Assembly: GCF_020889705.1 (NCBI RefSeq) | Contig: NZ_JACMYP010000035.1 | Location: 1 to 48,411 of the forward strand | From: Bradyrhizobium altum | GTDB lineage: Bacteria; Pseudomonadota; Alphaproteobacteria; Rhizobiales; Xanthobacteraceae | Direction: 5' to 3' | DNA: 48,411 nt | Shown: in pieces, positions 26,765 through 35,485 of the stretch | Layout of the letters: each line of letters starts with the position of its first letter | How positions within the stretch are numbered: the first letter of the stretch is position 1 | Notes under the pieces: model-generated | Databases searched by the model: none | The model's input: the letters and a program-made list of their open reading frames with translations, nothing else | What the model was told of the DNA's origin: nothing | Position numbers and translations under genes: made by a program

Positions 26765-27948
26765 GGTGCGCCGCCCTCGCTGGAGCCCCGCATCTTCCAG
26801 ACCCTGAGCGTGCTGATGCTGATGAGCGCGATCACGAAACCAACCAGCACCAGTATTGGCTTCCAGGACAGATCGAGCGGCGTTCCCCGGATGGTCTGGT
26901 CGATCCGGGCCATCAGATACCAGGTGCCCGGCAGCAATTCGCCATAGCCATAGGCGAATTGATTCATGCCGAGCCGGGGAAAGCCGATGCCCATAAATCC
27001 GAACGCCGGCGCCGTCAGCAGCGTGGCAATGCTGACCGCCACGGCCGCCTGCCGAAGCAATAGCGCGAGCAGTGCCCCGATGAACTGGCAGGCCAGCACG
27101 AAGAGGACGCCGGCGAACACAAGCAGCGCCGGATCGCCCCGCAATGGCAGCTCGAGAAAGCGGAACAGCACCGCGTCCGCGATCCCGAGCATCGACAGGA
27201 ACAGGATCGTGTATGGAAGCATCTTGCCGAACATCGCAGGCACGAGCCCACGACCCAATCGACGCAGGACCGCGAAGCGATGACGGGTCTCGACGTCGAG
27301 GCCGACGGCATAGGCCATGGTCGTCACCACGAGGGTCTGCAGCACCGCCGGCAACAACGCCGCAAGCAGGAAGTGGACGTAGTTCAAGGTCGAATTGAAC
27401 AGCGCGTGGGTTTGCAGCGGGATCGGCGTGATCGCGGCCTGCGCCTCCTCCACCGGCTGCCCTTCCGCGGTTCGCAGCGAGATCCGGATGCCGGCGGCAA
27501 CGGTCGGTATTGCGGCATTTGCGCCGCGCAGCACGAGGTTACCGACCGTGAACGTCTGGGTGTTGTAGAAGAACACGACCTCCGGTCGGCGTCCGGCAAA
27601 CACGTCGCGCTCGAGATTTCGTGGCAGCATCAACAGACCGCGGATCTTGCGCGCAACGATGAGATGCCGCCCTTCCGATAATTCCGCCACGTGCAGCACG
27701 GCTGCGGTATCCGGCGTGGCGTCGACGGCGCGGATGACGGAACGCGAGAGTTCCGAACCATCCAGGTCGAGCACGGCAATCGGCAACCGTGTTGCGAGCC
27801 CGGCGCTCAGGATCGCCGTCAGCAACAGCATCAGGCCGAGCGGGATCACGACAGTGAGCATCAATAAGAGCGGGCGCCGGCGCAGCCAGGCCAGTTCGCG
27901 CCAAAACACCAGCGAGAAGCCCGGACGCTCGCGGTCTCGGCGCTGCAT
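26761..27948 (-). CDS. ABC-2 type transporter permease (first of pair)
   Basis: A 395-residue paralogue of the following gene: a first helix (LLLMLTVVIPLGLMLLLTAI), a periplasmic domain with LPIAVLDLDGSELSRSVIRAVDATP, then a C-terminal block of membrane helices. Both permeases share the DATPD element after the first strand. The gene starts 1 nt after the stop of the HlyD-like gene. In YbhFSR and similar systems two permeases work with a membrane fusion protein and an ATPase; here the ATPase must come from elsewhere, if the complex is active. Confidence 0.9.
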   Translation of the reverse strand: MQRRDRERPGFSLVFWRELAWLRRRPLLLMLTVVIPLGLMLLLTAILSAGLATRLPIAVLDLDGSELSRSVIRAVDATPDTAAVLHVAELSEGRHLIVARKIRGLLMLPRNLERDVFAGRRPEVVFFYNTQTFTVGNLVLRGANAAIPTVAAGIRISLRTAEGQPVEEAQAAITPIPLQTHALFNSTLNYVHFLLAALLPAVLQTLVVTTMAYAVGLDVETRHRFAVLRRLGRGLVPAMFGKMLPYTILFLSMLGIADAVLFRFLELPLRGDPALLVFAGVLFVLACQFIGALLALLLRQAAVAVSIATLLTAPAFGFMGIGFPRLGMNQFAYGYGELLPGTWYLMARIDQTIRGTPLDLSWKPILVLVGFVIALISISTLRVWKMRGSSEGGAP

Positions 27949-27949
27949 G

Positions 27950-28948
27950 TCAGCGCCCCCGTGCCGACCAGGCCGCGATGGCGCTCATGCCGGGCCGCAG
28001 CCCGTCGACCGGCTGCACGGGCTTTGCGCGCACCTCGAATGTCCGCAGGTCGAAGTCGCCGGTTGCGCGCGTGGCCCGCCAAGTCGCGTACTGCCCCTGA
28101 ACGTTGATCATCGTGACGCGCACAGGAATGACCTGCGACTTCAGGGCCGGCACAGTCACGTCGAACCTGTCGTCGACCTTCAACCCGGCGAGCAGGTCCT
28201 CGCGGAGGTTAAAGGTGAACCAGAGATCGCCCATGTCGATCAGCGAGAACACCGGCGCGCCGGCGCTGAAATTCTCACCGAGTTCAGCGACGCGGCTCGT
28301 GATCTGCCCCGAGGTCGGGGAATGCAGCGCAAGTTCGGCGACATCGACCTCGCGCTGGTTCAGGTTGGCTTCGGCCTGCTTGACCTGCGCCCCCGCCAGC
28401 GCCTTCTCCTCGTCACTCGCGCCCTTGATGACGAGATCAAGCGCGGCTTTCGCCGCCTCGCGCTTGCGCGTTGCTGTCTCCAGATTGCGTGTAGCCTCAT
28501 CGACGCGCTGCTGCGGGGTTGAACCCGAACTGATTAGGCTCGTCTGCCGGTCAAATACCTCCTTGGCGAGAACGACGTCGGCGTCGGCCGCTGCGAGGTC
28601 AGCTTTGTGAGCGGCGATATTTTCAGGGCGCGTGCTGTAGACGCGATCGAAATCGGCCCTGGCGACCGCGAGTTGGGCGTGCGCGGCTATGAGGGCCGCC
28701 TTGAGCTGGGGGCTGTCGAGCTCTGCAAGCAGCACGCCTCGACCGACCGTGTCGCCGACGTCAAAGCGCAGTTCTGCCACCCGTCCGTTGACGCGAGGAC
28801 TGACATCTACCCGGTTGGCGGTGACCTCGCCCTGGACAGTCAGCGGCGGTGGTCGGGTTGCAAACCACAGGAAAGTGCCGAGACCAAGCACGGCCCCGGA
28901 CAGGACGATCCAGCGGACAGTTTTCAAGGCTGCGGATGAGGCGCTCAT
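27950..28948 (-). CDS. HlyD-family membrane fusion protein
   Basis: A 332-residue periplasmic adaptor. One N-terminal helix (IVLSGAVLGLGTFLWFA) anchors it. A biotinyl-lipoyl-like half (VSPRVNGRVAELRFDVGDTVGRG), a long coiled coil (about 90-190, with KRAKAALDLVIKGA-like heptads), and the second lipoyl half (ALHSPTSGQITSRVAELGENFSAG) follow in order. It should bridge the two inner-membrane permeases to an outer-membrane channel. The ATG at 28948 overlaps the NADH dehydrogenase stop by 4 nt; the frame is open further upstream but only as the shadow of that gene. Confidence 0.91.
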   Translation of the reverse strand: MSASSAALKTVRWIVLSGAVLGLGTFLWFATRPPPLTVQGEVTANRVDVSPRVNGRVAELRFDVGDTVGRGVLLAELDSPQLKAALIAAHAQLAVARADFDRVYSTRPENIAAHKADLAAADADVVLAKEVFDRQTSLISSGSTPQQRVDEATRNLETATRKREAAKAALDLVIKGASDEEKALAGAQVKQAEANLNQREVDVAELALHSPTSGQITSRVAELGENFSAGAPVFSLIDMGDLWFTFNLREDLLAGLKVDDRFDVTVPALKSQVIPVRVTMINVQGQYATWRATRATGDFDLRTFEVRAKPVQPVDGLRPGMSAIAAWSARGR

Positions 28949-30300
28949 GGTGCGGATTTCTGCTTGCCGGGGTCGATGGGACGGGGCGCTTCCGTGATCA
29001 GCCGCGAACTGCGTTGGCCGGTCAGATACGACCACAGCCATTGCGTCTGCACCCTGAAGCGGTTCTGAAGCTGGGGTAATGCGAGCACGTGGAGCACGGC
29101 CCACACGACCCAGGTCGCGAAGCCGCTGGTGCGCAAATGACCGGCCTCCAGGATCGCGAAATTCTTGCCGACAACCGCCATGTTGCCCTTGCTGCGGTAA
29201 CGGAACGGGCGGCCGTCCTTGCGTCCCGTGACGCGATTGGCGATCAGCCGGCCGACGAACCCTCCCTGCTGGATCGCCGCCTGCGCGACACCCGGCACCG
29301 GGTGGTCGTCCTGTGTCATTGATGTCGCATCGCCGGCCACGAACACATCGCCAGCTTCTCCGATTTCCATGTAGGGACCGACCAGCGCGCGTCCCGCCCG
29401 ATCGGTCTTGGTACCGAGCATTTTCACGACCGGTGACGCCGCCACTCCAGCGGTCCACAGCACGGTGGCGCTGGCGATGCGCTCGCCGCCGGCAACAACG
29501 CCCTGCTCGTCGACCTTCTCGACTTTCAGGCCGGTCCTGACCTCGACCCCGAGCCGCGCGAGCCGCCGCTCGACCTTCCCGGACAGGGATTCGGCGAACG
29601 TCGGCAGGATACGATTGCCGCCATCGACCAGGACGATCCGGCTTCGCGCCGGATCAATGCTGCGAAAATTGTCGCGCAGTGTAATCGAGACCATGTGGGC
29701 AATCGACGCCGCCAACTCGACGCCGGTTGGGCCCGCCCCGACCAGCACGAACGTCATCTGGCGAGCCCGTTCGGCGTCGTCTTCTGTCGCTTCAGCCAAT
29801 TCGAAGGCGCTGAGGATCTTGGTGCGGATCGTCTCGGCCTCGTTGAGGCTCTTGAGGCCCGGCGCGTACAGCGCGAACTCGTCGTGCCCGAAATAGCTCG
29901 GGCGCATCCCCGCTGCGACGACGAGGTAATCGAATCCAAGCTTGCGAAGACCAAGGCCTGGATGGATCGCCTCGACCGTGCGCCCACTCAGGCTGATGCC
30001 GGTGACCTCGGCCAGCACCACGCTGAGGTTCTTCTGCCTGGCTTCGAGCTGGCGGATCGGCGTCGCGATTTCCGACGGGGCCAGGACCGCAGTCGCGACC
30101 TGGTACAGCAGCGGCTGGAAGATATGATGGTTGCGCCGATCGATCAGAATCACCTCGGCATCGACCTTCCTCAGTGCACGCGCGGCGGCGATCCCGGCAA
30201 ATCCGCCGCCGACGATCACGATGCGCTTGCGCCTCGATTGCAGCTCGGCGTCCGGCGTGCTCTTCGCTTGCGAAAGATTCTCGGTCAAAACGGTGCTCAT
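28945..30300 (-). CDS. ndh: Type II NADH:quinone oxidoreductase (NDH-2)
   Basis: A 451-residue flavoprotein that passes electrons from NADH to quinone without pumping protons. The FAD-binding fold is VIVGGGFAGIAAARAL at about 25-40, the NADH fold is VLVGAGPTGVELAASI, and AGDVFVAGDATSM contacts FAD. The family quinone-site region AAIQQGGFVGRLI follows. The C-terminal LQNRFRVQTQWLWSYLTGQR is the amphipathic membrane anchor. The ATG at 30300 has GGGA about 9 nt upstream. It is the first gene of the minus-strand operon and is divergent from cydA, so NADH entry and bd-type oxidase exit of electrons are encoded back to back. Confidence 0.92.
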   Translation of the reverse strand: MSTVLTENLSQAKSTPDAELQSRRKRIVIVGGGFAGIAAARALRKVDAEVILIDRRNHHIFQPLLYQVATAVLAPSEIATPIRQLEARQKNLSVVLAEVTGISLSGRTVEAIHPGLGLRKLGFDYLVVAAGMRPSYFGHDEFALYAPGLKSLNEAETIRTKILSAFELAEATEDDAERARQMTFVLVGAGPTGVELAASIAHMVSITLRDNFRSIDPARSRIVLVDGGNRILPTFAESLSGKVERRLARLGVEVRTGLKVEKVDEQGVVAGGERIASATVLWTAGVAASPVVKMLGTKTDRAGRALVGPYMEIGEAGDVFVAGDATSMTQDDHPVPGVAQAAIQQGGFVGRLIANRVTGRKDGRPFRYRSKGNMAVVGKNFAILEAGHLRTSGFATWVVWAVLHVLALPQLQNRFRVQTQWLWSYLTGQRSSRLITEAPRPIDPGKQKSAP

Positions 30301-30626
30301 CGGCGTCCCTGACGATCTTTCCTGCTGAGGCCGTCTGCCCATTGTCCGAGACGAGATACTTCGGCTTGCCCCTCCGCGCTTGAACGGGGTTGCCAAGCCT
30401 AGAACGCTCTTGCCGCGTTCGAACCGGTTCTCGGTTCCGACAAGGTTGGGGCGGACTGGAGGAACTGGCTGCGGGTTAGACACTACGCGGCAAGAACGTC
30501 CCGCTGCGGTCAAACCGATGCACGCACTCCATCGCCCGGATCGGCATATCAGGCAGCAACAGTCGAAAGCTGCCCCGGAAGAGCAAGCCTCACCGGCGTC
30601 TGCCACCAGATCATGCGAGGTCCGCG
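30301..30626. other. Divergent intergenic region ndh-cydA, 326 nt
   Basis: No gene is visible. It should contain both promoters. I looked for an FNR/FixK box (TTGAT-N4-ATCAA or TTG-N8-CAA) and found no clean copy; the nearest is TTGAACGGGGTTGCCAA around 30390, with wrong spacing. Confidence 0.5.
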
Positions 30627-32027
30627 ATGTCCTTTGACCCTGTGCTGCTATCGCGTATTCAGTTTGCCTGGGTGATCGGCTGGCACATCCTGTTGCCGGC
30701 CTTTACCGTGGGCGCCGCGTCCTTCATCGCCGTCGTGGAAGGCCTGGCGCTGAAGACCGGGCACGAGGTCTACGTCCGCATCTCGACCTTCTGGATCAAG
30801 ATTTTCGCGATCGCCTTCGGCATGGGCGTGGTGACTGGCATCATCATGCCATTCCAGTTCGGCACCAATTGGAGTCGGTTCGCCTCAGCCGGCGCCAATG
30901 TGCTGTCCCCCCTGTTCGCCTATGAGGGCTTGACGGCCTTCTTCCTTGAAGCGGCATTCCTCGGCGTGCTGCTGTTCGGCCGCAAGCTGGTCCCGCCCTG
31001 GGCGCACTTCGTGGCGGCCGTCATGGTGGCGCTGGGAACGCTGTTCTCGTCGTTCTGGATCCTGTCGGCCAACAGCTGGATGCAGACGCCGGCGGGCTAC
31101 GAGATCATCAACGGCCAGTTCTATCCGAAGGACTGGATCGAGGTGATCTTCAATCCGTCGTTCCCCTACCGGCTGGCCCACACCGTCATTGCCTTCTTCA
31201 CGACCACCGGCTTCGTGGTGCTCGGCGTCGGCGCCTACCTGCTCCGCCGCAGCCGTTCGGTGGCGGAGTCGCGCACCATGCTATCGATGGCGTTGTGGAT
31301 GTTGACCGTGCTGGTGCCGCTGCAGATCGTCGTCGGCGACCTGCACGGTCTCAATACGCGCGACCATCAGCCGGCAAAGCTCGCGGCGATCGAGGCGCGC
31401 TGGGATACGGCGCGGCGCGTGCCGTTGACGCTCTTCGCCGTGCCCGATGACGAGGCGGAGCGCAACAAGTACGCGATCGAGATTCCATGGCTCGGCAGCC
31501 TGATCCTGACCCACGACCTCGACGGCCAGGTGAAGGGCTTGAAGGACTTTCCGGCCGATCAGCGTCCCCCGGTCGCGATTCCGTTCTTCGCATTCCGTGC
31601 CATGGTCGGCTGTGCCGGCGTGATGTTCCTGCTGGTCGTGGCCGGCGCGTGGCTGCGTTGGCGCGGGCGGCTCTATGACACGCCGCTTTACCTTCGGCTG
31701 TGCCAGTACGGCATTCCGCTCGGTTTTATCGCCGTGATCGCCGGCTGGTTCGTCACCGAAGTCGGACGCCAGCCCTGGACGATCTACGGGCTCTTGCGCA
31801 CCGCGCACTCCGTGTCGCCGTCGCTCACGGGTCTCGACGTGACGCTGTCGCTGCTGGGCTACATGGCCGTGTACCTGCTGATCTATCCGTGGGGCCTCAT
31901 CCTCATGCTGCGGCTGGTGCGCAGAGGCCCCTTGGAGACAGCCGAGGCAGTCGCCATCGAGGCGGGACGTCCGGCCGGCCCCGTTCTTGCACCCGCAATC
32001 GCCGTAGCGAAGGGAAAAACGCTATGA
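30627..32027 (+). CDS. cydA: Cytochrome bd-type quinol oxidase subunit I (cyanide-insensitive type)
   Basis: A 466-residue membrane oxidase subunit. It carries the haem ligands: His20 in GWHILLPAF, the His in YRLAHTVIAF, and a Met in FRAMVG; the GRQPW motif is in VTEVGRQPWTIYG. The Q-loop is short, as in CioA-type oxidases of proteobacteria that resist cyanide, and not the long E. coli form. About nine membrane helices are expected. It oxidises quinol and reduces oxygen with high affinity. Its stop overlaps the start of cydB (ATGA). It is divergent from ndh and just upstream of the ferredoxin-cyclase-globin gene. Confidence 0.95.
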   Translation: MSFDPVLLSRIQFAWVIGWHILLPAFTVGAASFIAVVEGLALKTGHEVYVRISTFWIKIFAIAFGMGVVTGIIMPFQFGTNWSRFASAGANVLSPLFAYEGLTAFFLEAAFLGVLLFGRKLVPPWAHFVAAVMVALGTLFSSFWILSANSWMQTPAGYEIINGQFYPKDWIEVIFNPSFPYRLAHTVIAFFTTTGFVVLGVGAYLLRRSRSVAESRTMLSMALWMLTVLVPLQIVVGDLHGLNTRDHQPAKLAAIEARWDTARRVPLTLFAVPDDEAERNKYAIEIPWLGSLILTHDLDGQVKGLKDFPADQRPPVAIPFFAFRAMVGCAGVMFLLVVAGAWLRWRGRLYDTPLYLRLCQYGIPLGFIAVIAGWFVTEVGRQPWTIYGLLRTAHSVSPSLTGLDVTLSLLGYMAVYLLIYPWGLILMLRLVRRGPLETAEAVAIEAGRPAGPVLAPAIAVAKGKTL

Positions 32028-33034
32028 CCCAGGTTCTCGATCTTGTCCCGATCTGGACAATCATACTCGGATTGGCCGTATTCTTCTACGTGCTGCTCGA
32101 TGGCTTCGACCTCGGCGTCGGAATGCTCTATGGCCTGGCGCCCGGCACCGGTGCCCGAAACACCATCATGAACTCCATCGCGCCGATCTGGGACGGCAAT
32201 GAAACCTGGCTGCTGCTTGGCGGCATCGGCCTGCTGGCTGCGTTTCCGGTCGCATTCGCCGTGATCATTCCCGCGGTCTACTTTCCCATCCTCGTGATGC
32301 TGCTCGCGCTGGTGTTCCGCGGTCTGGCGTTCGAATTCCGTTTCCGTGACGCCGAGAACAAGACGTTCTGGGATCACGCGTTCTGCTATGGATCGGCCAT
32401 CGCAACGTTCGCCCAAGGGCTCGTGCTGGGCGCTTTCATCCAGGGGTTTTCCGTCGTTGACGGGCAATTCGGCGGCACCTCGTTCGCATTCTTGACCCCG
32501 TTCTCCGTCCTGACCGGCGTTGCCCTGATGTTCGGCTACGGCCTGCTCGGCGCTGGCTGGCTGATCCTGAAAACCGAAGGCGACGTCCAGGCCGCAGCGC
32601 GCCGCCATGGGCGGATCTGTCTCGCGGGCGTGGCTGCCGCGATCGGCATCGTCTGCATCTGGACGCCGATGATCAGCCCGATGGTCGCAGCCCGCTGGTT
32701 CGACTGGCCGAACATGTTGCTGTTCGCACCGGTGCCGGTGCTTACGACCGCGGTCGGGTTCGTTACCTGGCGCGCGCTCAGCGGCAGAGCCGAGGCAATG
32801 CCCTTCCTCGGCGCGATCGGGCTGTTTCTGCTGTCCTATCTCGGCATCGCGATTAGCCTTTATCCGATGATCGTTCCCTATCAGTTGACGCTGTGGGATG
32901 CCGCCTCCTCGCCGCGCACCCAGGCCTTCCTGCTGGTAGGCACACTGTTTCTGCTGCCCGTCATCCTGACCTATTCCGGCTGGTCCTACTGGGTGTTCCG
33001 CGGAAAGGTACGAGCCGACATCGGATACCAGTGA
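32024..33034 (+). CDS. cydB: Cytochrome bd-type quinol oxidase subunit II
   Basis: A 336-residue membrane subunit. The start FYVLLDGFDLGVGMLYG and the WDGNETWLLLGG motif are diagnostic for CydB/CioB. About eight membrane helices follow. The C-terminal half includes YPMIVPYQLTLWDAASSP, which is conserved in the family. The ATG at 32024 overlaps the cydA stop by 4 nt. No cydX-like small subunit is seen: the 24 nt that follow lead into the GTG start of the cyclase fusion gene, so all three are probably one operon. Confidence 0.95.
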   Translation: MTQVLDLVPIWTIILGLAVFFYVLLDGFDLGVGMLYGLAPGTGARNTIMNSIAPIWDGNETWLLLGGIGLLAAFPVAFAVIIPAVYFPILVMLLALVFRGLAFEFRFRDAENKTFWDHAFCYGSAIATFAQGLVLGAFIQGFSVVDGQFGGTSFAFLTPFSVLTGVALMFGYGLLGAGWLILKTEGDVQAAARRHGRICLAGVAAAIGIVCIWTPMISPMVAARWFDWPNMLLFAPVPVLTTAVGFVTWRALSGRAEAMPFLGAIGLFLLSYLGIAISLYPMIVPYQLTLWDAASSPRTQAFLLVGTLFLLPVILTYSGWSYWVFRGKVRADIGYQ

Positions 33035-33058
33035 CGGGGATCTGCGGGAGCTGCTGCC

Positions 33059-34396
33059 GTGCATCGGATAACCTACTCTCACGGAGTTACGATCGAGGCA
33101 TCCAGCGGTCAGACCTTGCTCGACGCCTCGATCGAAAACCGCGTTCCGCATCACCACCAGTGCGGCGGTCAGGCGCGCTGCACGACCTGCCGCGTTCGGA
33201 TTCTCGACGGTCTCTCGCAGGTCTCGGCGCGCACACCACTCGAGGAGCAAGTCGCGGCACAGCGCGGCTGGGACGACTTCACGCGTCTCGCCTGTCAGAC
33301 CAGGATATATGGTAACGTCGTTGCACGCCGGCTGTTGCAGAGCCCGCAGGACGTCGTCGTCCTCGACCTCGACGAGTTAGGCGCGAGTTCGGGAGCCGAG
33401 GAGCGAGAGCTGGATGTCGCCGTGCTCTTCTGCGACATACGCAACTTCACGAGCCAGACCGAACGCAGCCTGCCCTACGACGTCGTCTACTTCCTGAACG
33501 GCCACTTCGCCGCGGCCGCCGAAGTGGTGCTGAACAACAACGGCTTCATCGACAAGTATATCGGGGACGGCTTGCTTGCAGTTTTTGGGATCAGGGGCGA
33601 GGCACCCGCGGTCGCGTGCCGCAATGCGGTTCGCGCTGCGATCGGGATGCAAGACGCCGCAACGCGGCTCTCTCCGATCTTCGAGCGCGATCTCAACATT
33701 TCATTACGTATCGGCATCGGCGTGCATTTTGGCCCGGCGATCCTGGGCCATGTTGGCCATCCGGGAAAGCGGCAGATCACTGTGATTGGCAATACCGTGA
33801 ACGTCGCCAGCCGGATCGAGCGCATGACAAAGCAGCTCAATGCCCCAATCCTGCTAAGCGACAGCGTCGTCACCCATTTGTCCGGCGCACTTCGTCTTGG
33901 CGTCTCCAACAAGCTTCGCCTCAAGGGTACTTCCGAAGCGGCCCTGCTGCACGCCTGCGATGGCTTCATAAGCCCCGATCCGATTCACCTCGTCCAATCG
34001 TCCTTCCATCGGATCGCGCCTCGCCTGATCGCGTTCGGCGAACGCTTCTACACCATTTTGTTTGAAGCCAACCCGGAGCTGCGTCCGTTGTTCAAGAACG
34101 ACCTTGCTGCCCAGCAACGCATATTGGTGTCGATGCTGAGCTCGCTGGTCAAGGGACTAAACCGGATCGCGGACATCAAAGGCGGCGTGCGGGAGCTGGG
34201 ACAGCGTCATTGCCGATATGGAGCTTCCATGAACCACTACAACAAGGTCGCTAGCGCTCTGCTGCTGACACTGGTGGAGTTCCTCGGCGATGAATTCAGC
34301 CCCGAGATGCGCGCCGCCTGGATTGCCGTATTTGGTACAATCTCGAGCCTCATGATCGAGGGTGCACAGACGGTTGAAGCCGCTCCCGTGGCCTGA
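33059..34396 (+). CDS. Ferredoxin - class III adenylyl cyclase - globin fusion protein
   Basis: A 445-residue, three-part protein. Residues 1-95 form an adrenodoxin-like 2Fe-2S domain with Cys35, Cys41, Cys44 and Cys79 (CX5CX2CX34C). Residues about 115-300 are a class III cyclase: metal ligands Asp126 (LFCDIRNFT) and Asp170 (YIGDGLLAVFG), purine contact Lys166 with Thr241, and transition-state Asn248 and Arg252 (VNVASR). The Lys/Thr pair suits ATP, so cAMP is the likely product. Residues about 308-438 are a flavohaemoglobin-like globin: Tyr331 at B10, Phe345 at CD1, Gln352 or Gln353 near E7, and proximal His384 in LGQRHCRYG. There is no membrane helix. The GTG start has GGGAG upstream. It follows cydAB by 24 nt, so it may report redox state and O2 or NO through cAMP (inference). 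Confidence 0.93.
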   Translation: MHRITYSHGVTIEASSGQTLLDASIENRVPHHHQCGGQARCTTCRVRILDGLSQVSARTPLEEQVAAQRGWDDFTRLACQTRIYGNVVARRLLQSPQDVVVLDLDELGASSGAEERELDVAVLFCDIRNFTSQTERSLPYDVVYFLNGHFAAAAEVVLNNNGFIDKYIGDGLLAVFGIRGEAPAVACRNAVRAAIGMQDAATRLSPIFERDLNISLRIGIGVHFGPAILGHVGHPGKRQITVIGNTVNVASRIERMTKQLNAPILLSDSVVTHLSGALRLGVSNKLRLKGTSEAALLHACDGFISPDPIHLVQSSFHRIAPRLIAFGERFYTILFEANPELRPLFKNDLAAQQRILVSMLSSLVKGLNRIADIKGGVRELGQRHCRYGASMNHYNKVASALLLTLVEFLGDEFSPEMRAAWIAVFGTISSLMIEGAQTVEAAPVA

Positions 34397-34436
34397 CCGG
34401 GATGTCCCCTTCTGATTGCTGCACTGCGTGAGGCCG

Positions 34437-34462
34437 GCCTCGCCCCGCAAGCAGGGCGAGGC
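34437..34462. terminator. Hairpin between convergent genes, likely two-way terminator
   Basis: A 9-bp perfect stem, GCCTCGCCC and GGGCGAGGC with an 8-nt loop, sits between the cyclase fusion stop (34396) and the dodecin stop (34471). The T-run is absent on both sides, so it is a weak or factor-assisted terminator. Confidence 0.5.
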
Positions 34463-34470
34463 TGATCAAC

Positions 34471-34686
34471 TCAGGTGCCTTCAAACTTGAACGACACGTT
34501 CAGCTTGGCACGATAGGCCTCGACCTTGCCCTTGGCGTCCAGTTGTACGTCGAGCTTGATGACCTCGGCGACACGAAGATCCCGCAGTGACTTTGCGGCC
34601 TGCTCGACCGCGTTGGCGGCGGCCTTCTCCCAGGAATCGCTGCTGGTACCGATCAGTTCAATGACCTTGTAGACGCTCTCAGGCAT
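34471..34686 (-). CDS. Dodecin (flavin-binding small protein)
   Basis: A 71-residue protein of the dodecin family. The pattern VYKVIELIGTSSDSWEKAAANAV, the Trp that stacks on the isoalloxazine ring, the middle VIKLDVQL and the last strand YRAKLNVSFKF match the family, which forms hollow dodecamers that store and protect flavins. The length is typical. GAGGACG precedes the ATG. It converges on the cyclase fusion gene. Flavin storage beside NDH-2 and the oxidases fits a stress or redox-buffer role (inference). Confidence 0.93.
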   Translation of the reverse strand: MPESVYKVIELIGTSSDSWEKAAANAVEQAAKSLRDLRVAEVIKLDVQLDAKGKVEAYRAKLNVSFKFEGT

Positions 34687-34997
34687 GTCGTCCTCCGTTC
34701 GGTATGAAGCAGGGCGCAGATGCTCCCTGCCGGCATCAAGCCTAGCACCACGATGTCAATGCCGAAAGGACGCGGCGTGGTGGCGGCTGCCTGCAAACGT
34801 TGGCCAGGCCGTCATCTGTCCGACGGCGCGACGGCAATTTCGCCAGTGCAGGACGATTGAGACAAATCTGACCAAGCGTTTTGCCGTTGGACAGGGTGAG
34901 ATCGCGGCAAGCGCCCTGTGAAGTCGTACAGGTTGTTCTGATTGGTGCAGCCCGCCGACCGGGTTGAGCGCGACAAGAATGCCTCGGAGAGATGACC
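34687..34997. other. Intergenic region upstream of dodecin and a small secreted-protein gene
   Basis: About 310 nt between two divergent small genes. No gene is convincing; all open frames are short and antisense to each other. It should hold the promoters of both neighbours. I saw no clear repeat or operator. Confidence 0.45.
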
Positions 34998-35357
34998 ATG
35001 AAACGGCTTTGGCTTTGTGTGACGGCAACGAATTGCATTGTGGCCCTGACGCCCGCAGCATATGCGCGCTCGGCCTATGACGGGTCTTGGGATCTCCTCT
35101 TTGTGACCCAAAGCGGCGGCTGCGATCCGAGCTATAACTTCACGGTCAATGTTTCCAACGGCGTCGTGACGCACCCCAACCTGGTGAAATTCAGGGGGCA
35201 CGTCGCGAGATCGGGCGCCGTTCGCGCTTCGGTAACCGTTCATGAGAAATACGCCGCTGGCACGGGCCGCCTGTCCAATACCACGGGCCGCGGCACATGG
35301 CGCGGCCACTCCGGAAGCGCACAGTGCCTGGGCTATTGGACCGCGCAGCGAAACTAA
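34998..35357 (+). CDS. Small secreted hypothetical protein, 119 aa
   Basis: A signal peptide (KRLWLCVTATNCIVALTPAAYA) with a likely cleavage after AYA near residue 24 leads a mature part of about 95 residues. It reads like a small beta-rich fold: YDGSWDLLFVTQSGGC, YNFTVNVSNGVV, GAVRASVTVHEKYA, AGTGRLSNTTGRGTW. Cys residues in SGGCDPSY and SAQCLGYW could pair. I know this pattern as a common unnamed secreted protein of Bradyrhizobium-like genomes, but no function is known to me. I chose ATG 34998 because GGAGA lies 7 nt upstream; ATG 34992 is too close to it. Confidence 0.78.
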   Translation: MKRLWLCVTATNCIVALTPAAYARSAYDGSWDLLFVTQSGGCDPSYNFTVNVSNGVVTHPNLVKFRGHVARSGAVRASVTVHEKYAAGTGRLSNTTGRGTWRGHSGSAQCLGYWTAQRN

Positions 35358-35485
35358 CTCCTTCCGCAATGAATCAGCTGCGAAACGCAGCAAAGACGTC
35401 CTCGAATCGGCAAGCGCCTTCGCGATGCCAAGCTGCATCGGCGCAAAACTTGCCCAGGTTCTTACAAATGCGCGGGGACAGTCGC

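Noticed and set aside
31883..33250. Minus-strand frame of 455 codons
   Set aside because: Antisense to cydB and the ferredoxin part of the cyclase fusion; low-complexity charged sequence.
35358..35485. FNR/FixK box upstream of ccoN
   Set aside because: No TTGAT-N4-ATCAA or TTG-N8-CAA match by eye. TTGCCCAGGTTCTTACAA near 35453 has the wrong spacing.
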